Below the pieces are notes generated by a model. That model had not been told where the DNA came from, made no database searches, and saw only the letters and a program-made list of their open reading frames with translations. Positions 7,772 to 14,225 of a stretch of DNA of 16,646 bases are shown piece by piece. The first letter of the stretch is position 1. Each line of letters begins with the position of its first letter. Source of the stretch: an uncultured Eubacteriales bacterium (GTDB lineage Bacteria > Bacillota > Clostridia > Oscillospirales > Oscillospiraceae). The stretch is taken from assembly GCA_900547315.1 (NCBI GenBank), contig URGI01000040.1, positions 1-16,646 of the forward strand. The letters are read 5' to 3'. A program made the position numbers and the translations under genes.

Positions 7772-8208
7772 CGGCGGCCTATTCTCGGGCGGACGGCGCG
7801 CTGCATCGTCACGGTTGTCCCCTTTCCGGGGCTTGAACGGACGCGGAGCTTGTCCATGAAGCTGTCCATGATAGTAAAGCCCATGCCGCTGCGCTCCTCG
7901 CCGCCCGTTGTGAACAGCGGCTTCATCGCCTGCTCAAGGTTCTCTATGCCGCGCCCCCAGTCGCGTATGGATATCTCAAGGACGTTGCCGTCGAGTATCC
8001 TCATACGCATGGAGACCTTGCCTATGGCGTCGGGGTAGGCGTGGACTATCGAATTGGTCACGGCCTCGGAGACGGCGGTCTTGATGTCGCCAAGCTCGTC
8101 CATTGTCGGGTCGAGCTGCGCGGCAAAGGCGGCGGCTGCTGTGCGGGCGAAGGCCTCGTTGCAGCTCTTGCTCGGAAACTCGAGCTTTATGTAATTCATC
8201 GCGTTCAT
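7768..8208 (-). CDS. spoIIAB: Anti-sigma F factor / serine kinase SpoIIAB
   Basis: Binds and inhibits SigF and phosphorylates SpoIIAA. The 146 residues form a GHKL ATPase fold. The N box with EAVTNSIVHAY is at about residues 45-55, the G1 box is DWGRGIENLEQ and the G2 box ERSGMGFTIMDSFMD. The start is ATG 8208, behind AAGGAGG; a second in-frame ATG lies three codons later (8199). The ribosome-binding site overlaps the stop codon of spoIIAA, and the 3' end overlaps sigF by 4 bases, so the three genes are tightly coupled. Confidence 0.96.
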   Translation of the reverse strand: MNAMNYIKLEFPSKSCNEAFARTAAAAFAAQLDPTMDELGDIKTAVSEAVTNSIVHAYPDAIGKVSMRMRILDGNVLEISIRDWGRGIENLEQAMKPLFTTGGEERSGMGFTIMDSFMDKLRVRSSPGKGTTVTMQRAVRPRIGRR

Positions 8209-8217
8209 GGCTCCTCC

Positions 8218-8535
8218 TTATTTCACTGTTGCCACCGGCACGAGCCTGTCGATACCGGAAGCGTCTATTACACGAAGCGGCTGCTTGGCGGGATTCTCTA
8301 TCCACGCCCGTCCGCCAAGATTTTTCATGCGTCTGCTCATTCTGATTATCAGCGCGATGCCGGACGAGTCCATGAAGCTCAGGCCGGACATGTCCAGCAC
8401 GCAGTCGCGCGGGAGGTATTCATCCAGCAGCTCGTCGATGCTGCGTATCGCGCCGCGCGCCTCGTGGTGGTCAAGCTCTCCGGCGAGGTAAATTGTCAGC
8501 CGTCCGGCGGCAAAGGCCGTGCTTATGTTCATCAT
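8218..8535 (-). CDS. spoIIAA: Anti-sigma F factor antagonist SpoIIAA
   Basis: A STAS-domain protein that, when dephosphorylated (by SpoIIE), frees SigF from SpoIIAB. It has 105 residues, close to the usual length. The phosphorylation loop LSFMDSSGIAL carries the regulatory serine (Ser58 counted from the first Met, the same numbering as in Bacillus). Two ATGs stand in tandem (8535 and 8532); GGAG lies 7 bases before the first. It is the first gene of the operon. Upstream lie a terminator-like hairpin and a perfect Spo0A box. Confidence 0.96.
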   Translation of the reverse strand: MMNISTAFAAGRLTIYLAGELDHHEARGAIRSIDELLDEYLPRDCVLDMSGLSFMDSSGIALIIRMSRRMKNLGGRAWIENPAKQPLRVIDASGIDRLVPVATVK

Positions 8536-8567
8536 GTTGATTCTCCGTTCTTGTGTATAATAAAAAA

Positions 8568-8595
8568 GACACCGCAGAATTTACTCTGCGATGTC
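8568..8595 (-). terminator. Terminator-like hairpin between the GNAT gene and spoIIAA
   Basis: Arms 8568-8578 and 8585-8595 pair over 11 bp (one G-U on the minus strand) around a 6-base loop. The minus transcript runs on into six Us. It can end the upstream valS-GNAT transcript, but it also lies between the Spo0A box and spoIIAA. The plus strand is also T-rich after the stem, so it might work in both directions. Confidence 0.8.
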
Positions 8596-8600
8596 ATTTT

Positions 8601-8629
8601 ATTATTTTTCCCGCGCATATGCTGTCGAA
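8601..8629 (-). promoter_or_regulatory. Spo0A box with candidate spoIIA promoter
   Basis: TGTCGAA (8623-8629, plus orientation) is an exact Spo0A binding box, about 90 bases upstream of the spoIIAA start. Its complement contributes TCGACA as a possible -35 (8623-8628), followed after 16 bases by AATAAT (8601-8606); an alternative -10, TAAAAT (8596-8601), gives a 21-base spacer. Overlap of a 0A box with the -35 is known for Spo0A-activated sigma-A promoters in Bacillus. A start near 8594 would place the hairpin at the 5' end of the mRNA. Confidence 0.6.
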
Positions 8630-8666
8630 CTGCGGCGCGAGACTCGGGAAAGCCTGATTTTTGCTA

Positions 8667-9371
8667 TCAATCGTTTTCAAGCCACCAGACGTTTTTATCC
8701 GCAAAGCTCATGCCGAGCTTTTCCTGAACGGCGCGGGAGGCGTTGTTGCCGATGACGATCTGTCCGTACGGTACATGCCCCTCATTAAGCTCACGGTTTA
8801 TCGCCGCGCTTTCCAGCGCCGCCGCGATGCCGCGCCGCCGGTACTCGGGCAAAACCTCAAGCATACCGAGTGCGCCCTGAACATGTCTGCCGGTAAAGCC
8901 CGCAAGCTCGCCGTCCACAAAAGCGCCGAGCAGCACGCCCTCTCTTATCTGCCGCTGCATATATTCAAGGTAATCGAAGCTGCTGTATATCTCCGCAGCG
9001 ACCGGGGCATAGCTCATATCGAGCTTTTTTATCTCAAAATCTCCGACAGGCAGCGGGGTATCACCAAGATATGCCGCCTGCCAGCACTCGGACGTTTCGT
9101 CAAAGCCAAGCAGCTCCCTCAGCGGCTCCACGGTATCCGCCTGATGCGCCACGAACAGGCCGCAGCCGGGCTGGGTCAGCTTCGCTATGCGCAGTGCCGC
9201 CTCCGCGTCCCGGCATGAGAGCATATGGGTACGCCCGCCCTCGCGGTCACAGATAAGCACGCCGTCCTCGGCGGCATATAAAACGTCGTACAGGTCGCGG
9301 CGCAGCCCTTCTATCATGTCAAGATTGTGCAGATACTCACGCTGGAGATATTCAAGCGCTTTGTTTATCAT
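8667..9371 (-). CDS. GNAT-family N-acetyltransferase
   Basis: Cytoplasmic acyl-CoA-dependent acetyltransferase of unknown substrate; 234 residues from ATG 9371. The C-terminal half carries the GNAT core: a strand with LLGAFVDGELAGFTG, the acetyl-CoA motif LEVLPEYRRRGIAAALE, and the closing QIVIGNNASRAVQEKLGMSF. The first 110 residues are less clear and may form a second, degenerate acetyltransferase-like half. An upstream in-frame GTG (9389) lies next to a strong hairpin and is unlikely to be used; ATG 9371 itself has only a weak ribosome-binding site. The gene follows valS after about 58 bases and is followed by a terminator-like hairpin, so it is probably the last gene of the valS unit. Confidence 0.85.
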   Translation of the reverse strand: MINKALEYLQREYLHNLDMIEGLRRDLYDVLYAAEDGVLICDREGGRTHMLSCRDAEAALRIAKLTQPGCGLFVAHQADTVEPLRELLGFDETSECWQAAYLGDTPLPVGDFEIKKLDMSYAPVAAEIYSSFDYLEYMQRQIREGVLLGAFVDGELAGFTGRHVQGALGMLEVLPEYRRRGIAAALESAAINRELNEGHVPYGQIVIGNNASRAVQEKLGMSFADKNVWWLEND

Positions 9372-9389
9372 ATAAGTTTCTTTTAGCAC

Positions 9390-9413
9390 TGCGGCCGGCT
9401 TTCACCGGCCGCA
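9390..9413 (-). other. GC-rich hairpin between valS and the GNAT gene
   Basis: TGCGGCCGG (9390-9398) and CCGGCCGCA (9405-9413) form a perfect 9-bp stem with a 6-base loop, 17 bases after the valS stop. No U-tract follows on either strand, so it looks more like an mRNA-stability or attenuating stem than a full terminator. Confidence 0.6.
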
Positions 9414-9429
9414 TCAGCTTTGATTGATA

Positions 9430-12054
9430 TTATTTGCCCAGATTTTCAAGGCTGAGCTTGAGGTTTTCTATCAGCGCTTCGAGCTTTGCCTTCTTCTCGC
9501 GCTCGGCATTGACGACCTGCTCCGGCGCGCGGGAAACGAAGTTCTCGTTTGCGAGCTTCGCGTTCTGACCGGCAAGCATCTTCTCGGCGTTGGCAAGCTC
9601 CTTTTCGATGCGCGCCTTCTCCTTCTCAAGATCGACCAGCTCTGCCATCGGCATGAACATACGGGCGTTATCGGTAATGACCGAGACCATGCCCTCGCTG
9701 CCTTCGGGAGCCTCACCGGCGACAGTGACTTCGCTTGCGTAGGCCAGCTTGCAGATGTAGCTGCGTCCGGCCTCAAACGCGGCCTTCTTATCCGTTGCGA
9801 TGATGAGGTGCGCCTTTCTGGACGGCGGCACGTTCATCTCGCTGCGGCGGGCACGGACGGCCTTGATGGCCGCCATGACCATCTCGAAGTTCTGCTCGTC
9901 CTCTGGGAAGCTCAGCTCCGCCTTGTATTCGGGATAGCGCTCGACCATCAGAGCCTCGCCCTCGTGCGGCAGCGCCTGCCATATCTCCTCGGAGATGAAC
10001 GGCATGAACGGGTGGACAAGCTTGAGTATCTCGGTCAGGACATAGAGCAGCACCTTCTGCGCGCCGAGCTTGCCCTGCTCATCCTCGCCGTTGAGGCGGG
10101 GCTTGGTCAGTTCAATGTACCAGTCGCAGTAGCTGTCCCAGATGAAGTCGTATATCTTGCCCGCGGCGACGCCCAGCTCGTAGCTGTCCATATTCTCGCA
10201 GACCTCTTTGACAAGGTCGTTGAGCTTGGAGAGGATCCACTTGTCCTCAATCTCGAGCTTTTCGGGCAGCTCGTTTTTGTCTATCGTGAGGTTCATCATC
10301 ACGAAGCGGGATGCGTTCCAGAGCTTGTTGCAGAAGTTGCGCATCGCTTCGCACTTCTCTACGTAGAAGCGCATATCGTTGCCGGGGGAGTTGCCGGTGA
10401 TGAGATTATAGCGCAGCGCATCCGCGCCGTACTTCTCTACCATCTCCAGCGGGTCGATGCCGTTGCCGAGGGACTTGGACATCTTGCGCCCCTGACTGTC
10501 GCGCACGAGGCCGTGGATGAACACGGTCTTGAACGGCTCCTTGTCCATCTGCTCCATGCCGGAGAATATCATTCTCGCGACCCAGAAGAAGATGATGTCG
10601 TAGCCGGTTATCATGACGGAGGTCGGGTACCAGTAGTTGAGCTCGTCGGTCTTTTCCGGCCAGCCCATGGTTGAGAACGGCCAGAGCGCGGAGCTGAACC
10701 AGGTGTCCAGAACGTCCTCGTCGCGTGTGATGTGCTTGCTGTGGCAGCACTCGCACTCGGTCGCATCCTCGCGGGAGACGGTGATGTGTCCGCAGTCGGC
10801 GCAGTACCACGCGGGTATCTGATGCCCCCACCAGAGCTGGCGGGAGATGCACCAGTCATGGACGTTTTCCATCCAGTTGAGATAGGTCTTGGTGAAGCGT
10901 TCGGGGACAAACTTTATTCTGCCGTCCTTGACGACGTCTATCGCTTTCTTTGCCAGCGGCTCCATCTTCACGAACCACTGCGGGGACAGCATCGGCTCGA
11001 CGACCTTGCCGCAGCGGTAGCAGCAGCCGACGTTGTGGCTGTACGGCTCGACCTTGACGAGGTAGCCCTGCTCCTCCAGATCGGCGACGATGGCCTTGCG
11101 CGCCTCGTAGCGATCCATGCCGTCGTACTTGCCGCCGTTTATGATCCTGCCGTCCTCATCGATGCACTGTATCTGCTCAAGGTTATGGCGCAGGCCGACC
11201 TCATAGTCGTTGGGGTCGTGGCAGGGGGTCATCTTGACGGCGCCAGTGCCGAAGCCAAGCTCAACATAATCGTCGGCGACGATGGGGAGCTTGCGGCCGA
11301 CAAGCGGGAGTATTGCGTTCTTGCCGACGAGGTGCTGATACTTCTCATCTGCGGGGTTGACGGCAACGCCGCTGTCGCCAAGCATGGTCTCGGGGCGGGT
11401 GGTGGCGATGATGAACTCCTCGTCGGAGCCTTCAATGGGATATCTGATGTGCCAGAAGCTGCCGGGGATATCCTTATATTCGACCTCCGCGTCGGAGAGC
11501 GCAGTGCGGCAGTGCGGGCACCAGTTTATCATGCGGCGGCCTTTGTAAATCAGACCCTTCTCGTACAGGTCGCAGAAGGTCTCGCGGACAGCCTTGGCAC
11601 AGGTCTCGTCCATGGTGAAGCGGCTGCGGTCCCAGTCGCAGGAGACGCCCATGCTCTTCTGCTGCTCGACGATACGGTCGCCGTACTTCTCCTTCCACTC
11701 CCAGACGCGCTCAAGGAACTTTTCGCGACCGAGGTCATAGCGGGTCTTGCCCTCCTCCTTGCGGAGCACTTCCTCGACCTTTATCTGCGTTGCGATGCCC
11801 GCGTGGTCGACGCCTGGCAGCCACAGCGCCGCGTAGCCCTGCATGCGCTTATAGCGGGTCATAATGTCCTGAAGCGTGGAGTCCAGCGCGTGCCCCATGT
11901 GGAGCTGGCCGGTGACGTTGGGGGGCGGCATGACGATGGAGAAGGGCTTCTTATCGGGGTCTATTTTGCCCTTGAAATAACCGCCCTGCATCCACATGTC
12001 GTAGATCTTCTTCTCGACCGATTTCGGTTCATACACTTTCGGAAGTTCTTTCAT
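9430..12054 (-). CDS. valS: Valine-tRNA ligase
   Basis: Charges tRNA-Val with valine. The 874 residues match the bacterial length. The class I ATP-binding signature appears as HMGH at residues 52-55, within PPPNVTGQLHMGHALD, and KMSKS is at 524-528. Between them lies the editing (CP1) domain (with TTRPETMLGDSGVAV). A zinc-knuckle-like CADCGHITVS / CECCHS pair is also visible. The last 65 residues are the charged coiled-coil arm of ValRS. ATG 12054 has AGGAGAGG upstream. The gene is 25 bases behind the YcxB-like gene, and both lie downstream of the valine T-box, which would switch the unit on when tRNA-Val is uncharged. Confidence 0.98.
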   Translation of the reverse strand: MKELPKVYEPKSVEKKIYDMWMQGGYFKGKIDPDKKPFSIVMPPPNVTGQLHMGHALDSTLQDIMTRYKRMQGYAALWLPGVDHAGIATQIKVEEVLRKEEGKTRYDLGREKFLERVWEWKEKYGDRIVEQQKSMGVSCDWDRSRFTMDETCAKAVRETFCDLYEKGLIYKGRRMINWCPHCRTALSDAEVEYKDIPGSFWHIRYPIEGSDEEFIIATTRPETMLGDSGVAVNPADEKYQHLVGKNAILPLVGRKLPIVADDYVELGFGTGAVKMTPCHDPNDYEVGLRHNLEQIQCIDEDGRIINGGKYDGMDRYEARKAIVADLEEQGYLVKVEPYSHNVGCCYRCGKVVEPMLSPQWFVKMEPLAKKAIDVVKDGRIKFVPERFTKTYLNWMENVHDWCISRQLWWGHQIPAWYCADCGHITVSREDATECECCHSKHITRDEDVLDTWFSSALWPFSTMGWPEKTDELNYWYPTSVMITGYDIIFFWVARMIFSGMEQMDKEPFKTVFIHGLVRDSQGRKMSKSLGNGIDPLEMVEKYGADALRYNLITGNSPGNDMRFYVEKCEAMRNFCNKLWNASRFVMMNLTIDKNELPEKLEIEDKWILSKLNDLVKEVCENMDSYELGVAAGKIYDFIWDSYCDWYIELTKPRLNGEDEQGKLGAQKVLLYVLTEILKLVHPFMPFISEEIWQALPHEGEALMVERYPEYKAELSFPEDEQNFEMVMAAIKAVRARRSEMNVPPSRKAHLIIATDKKAAFEAGRSYICKLAYASEVTVAGEAPEGSEGMVSVITDNARMFMPMAELVDLEKEKARIEKELANAEKMLAGQNAKLANENFVSRAPEQVVNAEREKKAKLEALIENLKLSLENLGK

Positions 12055-12079
12055 TTTTTCGATCCTCTCCTGAAAATTC

Positions 12080-12604
12080 TCAAATACTCACATTATTTAC
12101 GCATATGCCGCACTTTTTTGCGGCATATGCGGCGAAGTCCGCCGCGGTGCCGGTGCTGAACGCGCCGTCGGGGATGATGTACGCCCTGTCGTCGGCCACA
12201 TACACGAACAGGCTCTCGCGGCAGTGATATATCGCCTCGATGCGCTTGTAGTCCACATGCTCGACGTTGCCGTCGGAGCTGATGTCTATCCCGCGCTCGT
12301 CCGCGCTGAGCTGCATTTTCTCGACATAGCCCGTCATCTTGCGGCGGTTCTCGTTGGCATAATACCTGTCGCGCCGAAGCTCCCAGCATATCAGCAGCAC
12401 ACCTATTGCGACGATTATGGCGTTCTTCCCCGTCCACGCGCCGCGCAGCGTCAGCAATACGCACAGCGCCGCGAGGACTACGGAAACCGCAATCGTGACC
12501 GCATTGAGCAGCTTGCGCGGTACCTTGCCGCGTATATAGCGGTTTATACGCACAAAGCTGAGAAAGTCCATCTCGTCTACCGTATATTCGGCTATAAATT
12601 GCAT
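12080..12604 (-). CDS. YcxB-like membrane protein
   Basis: A 174-residue protein. The N-terminal 30 residues (YTVDEMDFLSFVRINRYIRG) are followed by two hydrophobic helices at about residues 33-52 and 60-78, then a soluble domain with VDYKRIEAIYHCRESLFVYV and YIIPDGAFS, which matches the YcxB-like C-terminal pattern. The biochemical role of this family is unknown. ATG 12604 is preceded by TTGGGGTG. It begins about 20 bases after the T-box terminator and 25 bases before valS, so its expression should depend on the T-box. This is an unusual place for such a gene. Confidence 0.75.
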   Translation of the reverse strand: MQFIAEYTVDEMDFLSFVRINRYIRGKVPRKLLNAVTIAVSVVLAALCVLLTLRGAWTGKNAIIVAIGVLLICWELRRDRYYANENRRKMTGYVEKMQLSADERGIDISSDGNVEHVDYKRIEAIYHCRESLFVYVADDRAYIIPDGAFSTGTAADFAAYAAKKCGICVNNVSI

Positions 12605-12619
12605 AGCTTCACCCCAAAC

Positions 12620-12651
12620 AAAAACGCCCTGAGGTCAATGACCTCAGGGCG
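12620..12651 (-). terminator. T-box terminator hairpin
   Basis: Arms 12625-12637 and 12639-12651 are perfectly complementary over 13 bases (the innermost pairs must open to form the loop). Five Us follow on the minus transcript (12620-12624). It is the conditional terminator of the valine T-box. Confidence 0.93.
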
Positions 12652-12847
12652 ATAATATACCGCGGTACCACCTGAATTCCGCCGAAGCGGCTCTCATGTC
12701 CCTATAACGGGAGAACCCGCCCGACACTACATATCGCGCCGGATGCTCATGGCCGACCTTCCACGCCGCCTCACAAGCGCTCTCACCTGCCGCGCCCTCT
12801 CTGACGATCCGCAAAACGTGTACTCCTGCCAATCAAAGCAGTTAACT
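12620..12847 (-). promoter_or_regulatory. T-box riboswitch, valine-specific
   Basis: This minus-strand leader has the parts of a T-box. Stem I has the GGAGTA internal-loop motif and the distal CAGAGAGG / GGTGAGAGC motifs. The specifier loop reads GAAG-GTC-G with GTC (valine) at 12755-12757, flanked by helices CACG/CGTG and GGC/GCC. Stem III has GTTATAGGGACATGAGAG. The T-box AGGTGGTACCGCGG (12660-12673) has a TGGT bulge that would pair with the ACCA end of tRNA-Val. The terminator at 12625-12651 competes with the antiterminator. Downstream valS supports the valine assignment. Uncharged tRNA-Val should allow read-through. Confidence 0.95.
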
Positions 12848-12853
12848 ATGATA

Positions 12854-12882
12854 AATATAGCGTATTTGAAAAACTTTGTCAA
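12854..12882 (-). promoter_or_regulatory. Promoter of the T-box-ycxB-valS unit
   Basis: Minus-strand TTGACA (12877-12882, perfect consensus), 17 bases, then TATATT (12854-12859). The start is expected near 12847, just upstream of T-box stem I. The -35 lies 21 bases beyond the trxA stop, with no clear terminator between. Confidence 0.85.
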
Positions 12883-12903
12883 GCCGCGGCGGGCAACTTT
12901 ATC

Positions 12904-13209
12904 TCAGGCAAGCATCTGCTTGAGCTGATCCACGGTCTGAAGCCCAACTCGCATATCCTTGACGGCACCGTTTTCGGTGGCAAGCAGGGTCGGAATACTG
13001 GAAATACCGAGCTTGCCCGCTAAAACAGGGTTCTCGTCCACATCGACCTTAAAAATCTTTACGCTGCCGCCCAGCTCCGCGTCCAGCTTCTCAAGTATGG
13101 GAGCCTGCATACGGCAGGGGCCGCACCAAGTCGCCCAGAAGTCCACAAGGCATTTTCCCTCGGCAAGCGCCGCTTCAAAGTTATTTTCATTAAGATGCTC
13201 AATAGCCAT
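12904..13209 (-). CDS. trxA: Thioredoxin
   Basis: Small cytoplasmic dithiol reductant; 101 residues. The active site WCGPC is at residues 28-32, the buried Asp is D23, and the cis-proline loop is SSIPTLL. ATG 13209 has AAAGGA about 10 bases upstream and gives the normal thioredoxin N-terminus. An in-frame extension of 23 codons into the end of trxB is not thioredoxin-like and was not used. It is 28 bases behind trxB, so the pair is one operon and the two proteins are probably partners. Confidence 0.97.
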   Translation of the reverse strand: MAIEHLNENNFEAALAEGKCLVDFWATWCGPCRMQAPILEKLDAELGGSVKIFKVDVDENPVLAGKLGISSIPTLLATENGAVKDMRVGLQTVDQLKQMLA

Positions 13210-13237
13210 AGTATTTTTTCCTTTCTTATTATATATA

Positions 13238-14041
13238 TTATAATTTGTCGATATACTCGCAGGCGCTGAGGGCCGCAATATTCCCCTCGCCTACCGCCTT
13301 TGCCGCCTGATACGGCTTGCCCGTGCAGTCCCCCGCCGCGAACACGCCGGGTATGCTTGTCTCCATGCCGCGCCCGACGGAAATCGCCGCGCCGCTGCGC
13401 TCAAGCCCGGACATGAGATTTGCAACCGACACCGTATCCTTTATTATGAACACTCCGTCCACCGGATATGTCTCCCCGCCGGAAACGACCGCCTCCGCCC
13501 GCTGCGTGCCGATAATCTCATAGCGCGCCGCGCCGGGCAGCTCAATGACATTGCAGCCGATACCGCGCAAAAATTCCGCGTCGTGCCTTGCCTCCCCGCT
13601 GCCGCCGATAAGGGCGACGGTCTTGCCGCGATAGAGCATACCGTCGCAGGTCGCGCAGTAGCTCACGCCTCTGCCGAGATACTCCGCCTCGCCGGGATAC
13701 AGCTTTTCCCGGGTAATGCCGGGGGCGAGTATCACAGCGCGGCACTCATAGAAATCACTGCCTACCGCGACGCCGAAGCTGCCGCCCATAGGCACGGCCG
13801 AGAGCACACGCCCGTTTATCAGCTCCGCACCGCTGCTCACAAGCTGCTCACGAAATACGCGCGCCATCTCCTCGCCCGTGACCTCCGGCATACCGGGGTA
13901 ATTGCTCATGCTCTCCGCCTTATACATGCTAGAGGTATCGACCGGGTTTGCGATAACGGCGACGGTCTTGCCGCGGCTGCGCGCAGTCAGCGCCGCGGAT
14001 GTCCCCGCCGCGCCTCCGCCGACAATAATTATATCATACAT
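13238..14041 (-). CDS. Thioredoxin reductase-like flavoprotein, FFTR-type (lacks NADPH motifs)
   Basis: A 267-residue flavoprotein that would reduce the neighbouring thioredoxin. The FAD loop GGGAAG is at residues 8-13, the redox-active CATC at 129-132, and the C-terminal FAD motif AAGDCTGKPYQAAKAVGEGN at about 235-254. It is about 40 residues shorter than ordinary TrxB (about 310). In the central domain the nucleotide-binding GxGxxA/S is altered to GGSGEA (146-151) and the HRRxxxR motif is missing. These are the traits described for ferredoxin-dependent flavin thioredoxin reductases of clostridia, so ferredoxin is the likelier electron donor (inference). Start chosen at ATG 14041, giving the normal MYDIIIVGGG; a GTG three codons upstream is possible. 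Confidence 0.87.
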   Translation of the reverse strand: MYDIIIVGGGAAGTSAALTARSRGKTVAVIANPVDTSSMYKAESMSNYPGMPEVTGEEMARVFREQLVSSGAELINGRVLSAVPMGGSFGVAVGSDFYECRAVILAPGITREKLYPGEAEYLGRGVSYCATCDGMLYRGKTVALIGGSGEARHDAEFLRGIGCNVIELPGAARYEIIGTQRAEAVVSGGETYPVDGVFIIKDTVSVANLMSGLERSGAAISVGRGMETSIPGVFAAGDCTGKPYQAAKAVGEGNIAALSACEYIDKL

Positions 14042-14067
14042 AAATATCACTTCGCTTTCTGATTTTG

Positions 14068-14096
14068 ATTATATCCAATTCCCGCAGGCAAGTCAA
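14068..14096 (-). promoter_or_regulatory. trxB-trxA promoter
   Basis: Minus-strand TTGACT (14091-14096), 17 bases, then a consensus TATAAT (14068-14073). Transcription should start near 14061, giving a leader of about 20 bases. Confidence 0.85.
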
Positions 14097-14135
14097 TTTA
14101 TATATCTTAATTGTGCAGAGCTTTTAGATTTTTTC

Positions 14136-14164
14136 TTGCATTTTATCGACTGCTCTGATATAAT
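14136..14164 (+). promoter_or_regulatory. Promoter of the surface repeat protein, divergent from trxB
   Basis: TATAAT (14159-14164) preceded by TGA makes an extended -10 (TGnTATAAT). A weak -35, TTGCAT, lies at 14136-14141 with 17-base spacing. The -35 elements of the two divergent promoters are 39 bases apart, close enough for one regulator to affect both. Confidence 0.7.
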
Positions 14165-14225
14165 TGACCATAGTCAAGAGCGGGATTATGTTTGTAACCA
14201 CATCTTATTAAAAAAGGAGAATCAC

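Noticed and set aside
8590..8625. Sigma-H promoter for spoIIA
   Set aside because: GCGGGAAAA resembles a sigma-H -35, but no GAAT-type -10 lies at the right distance; not strong enough to call.
9424..12159. Long open frames on the plus strand opposite valS (over 400 codons each)
   Set aside because: They are antisense to a complete ValRS, have no ribosome-binding sites or recognisable domains, and arise from the GC-biased codon use of valS.
13210..13278. 23-codon N-terminal extension of thioredoxin
   Set aside because: It overlaps the end of trxB, is not thioredoxin-like, and ATG 13209 has a suitable ribosome-binding site.
13902..14225. N-terminal extension of the repeat protein upstream of 14226
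   Set aside because: It runs through trxB coding sequence and both promoters; the strong ribosome-binding site and signal peptide place the start at 14226.
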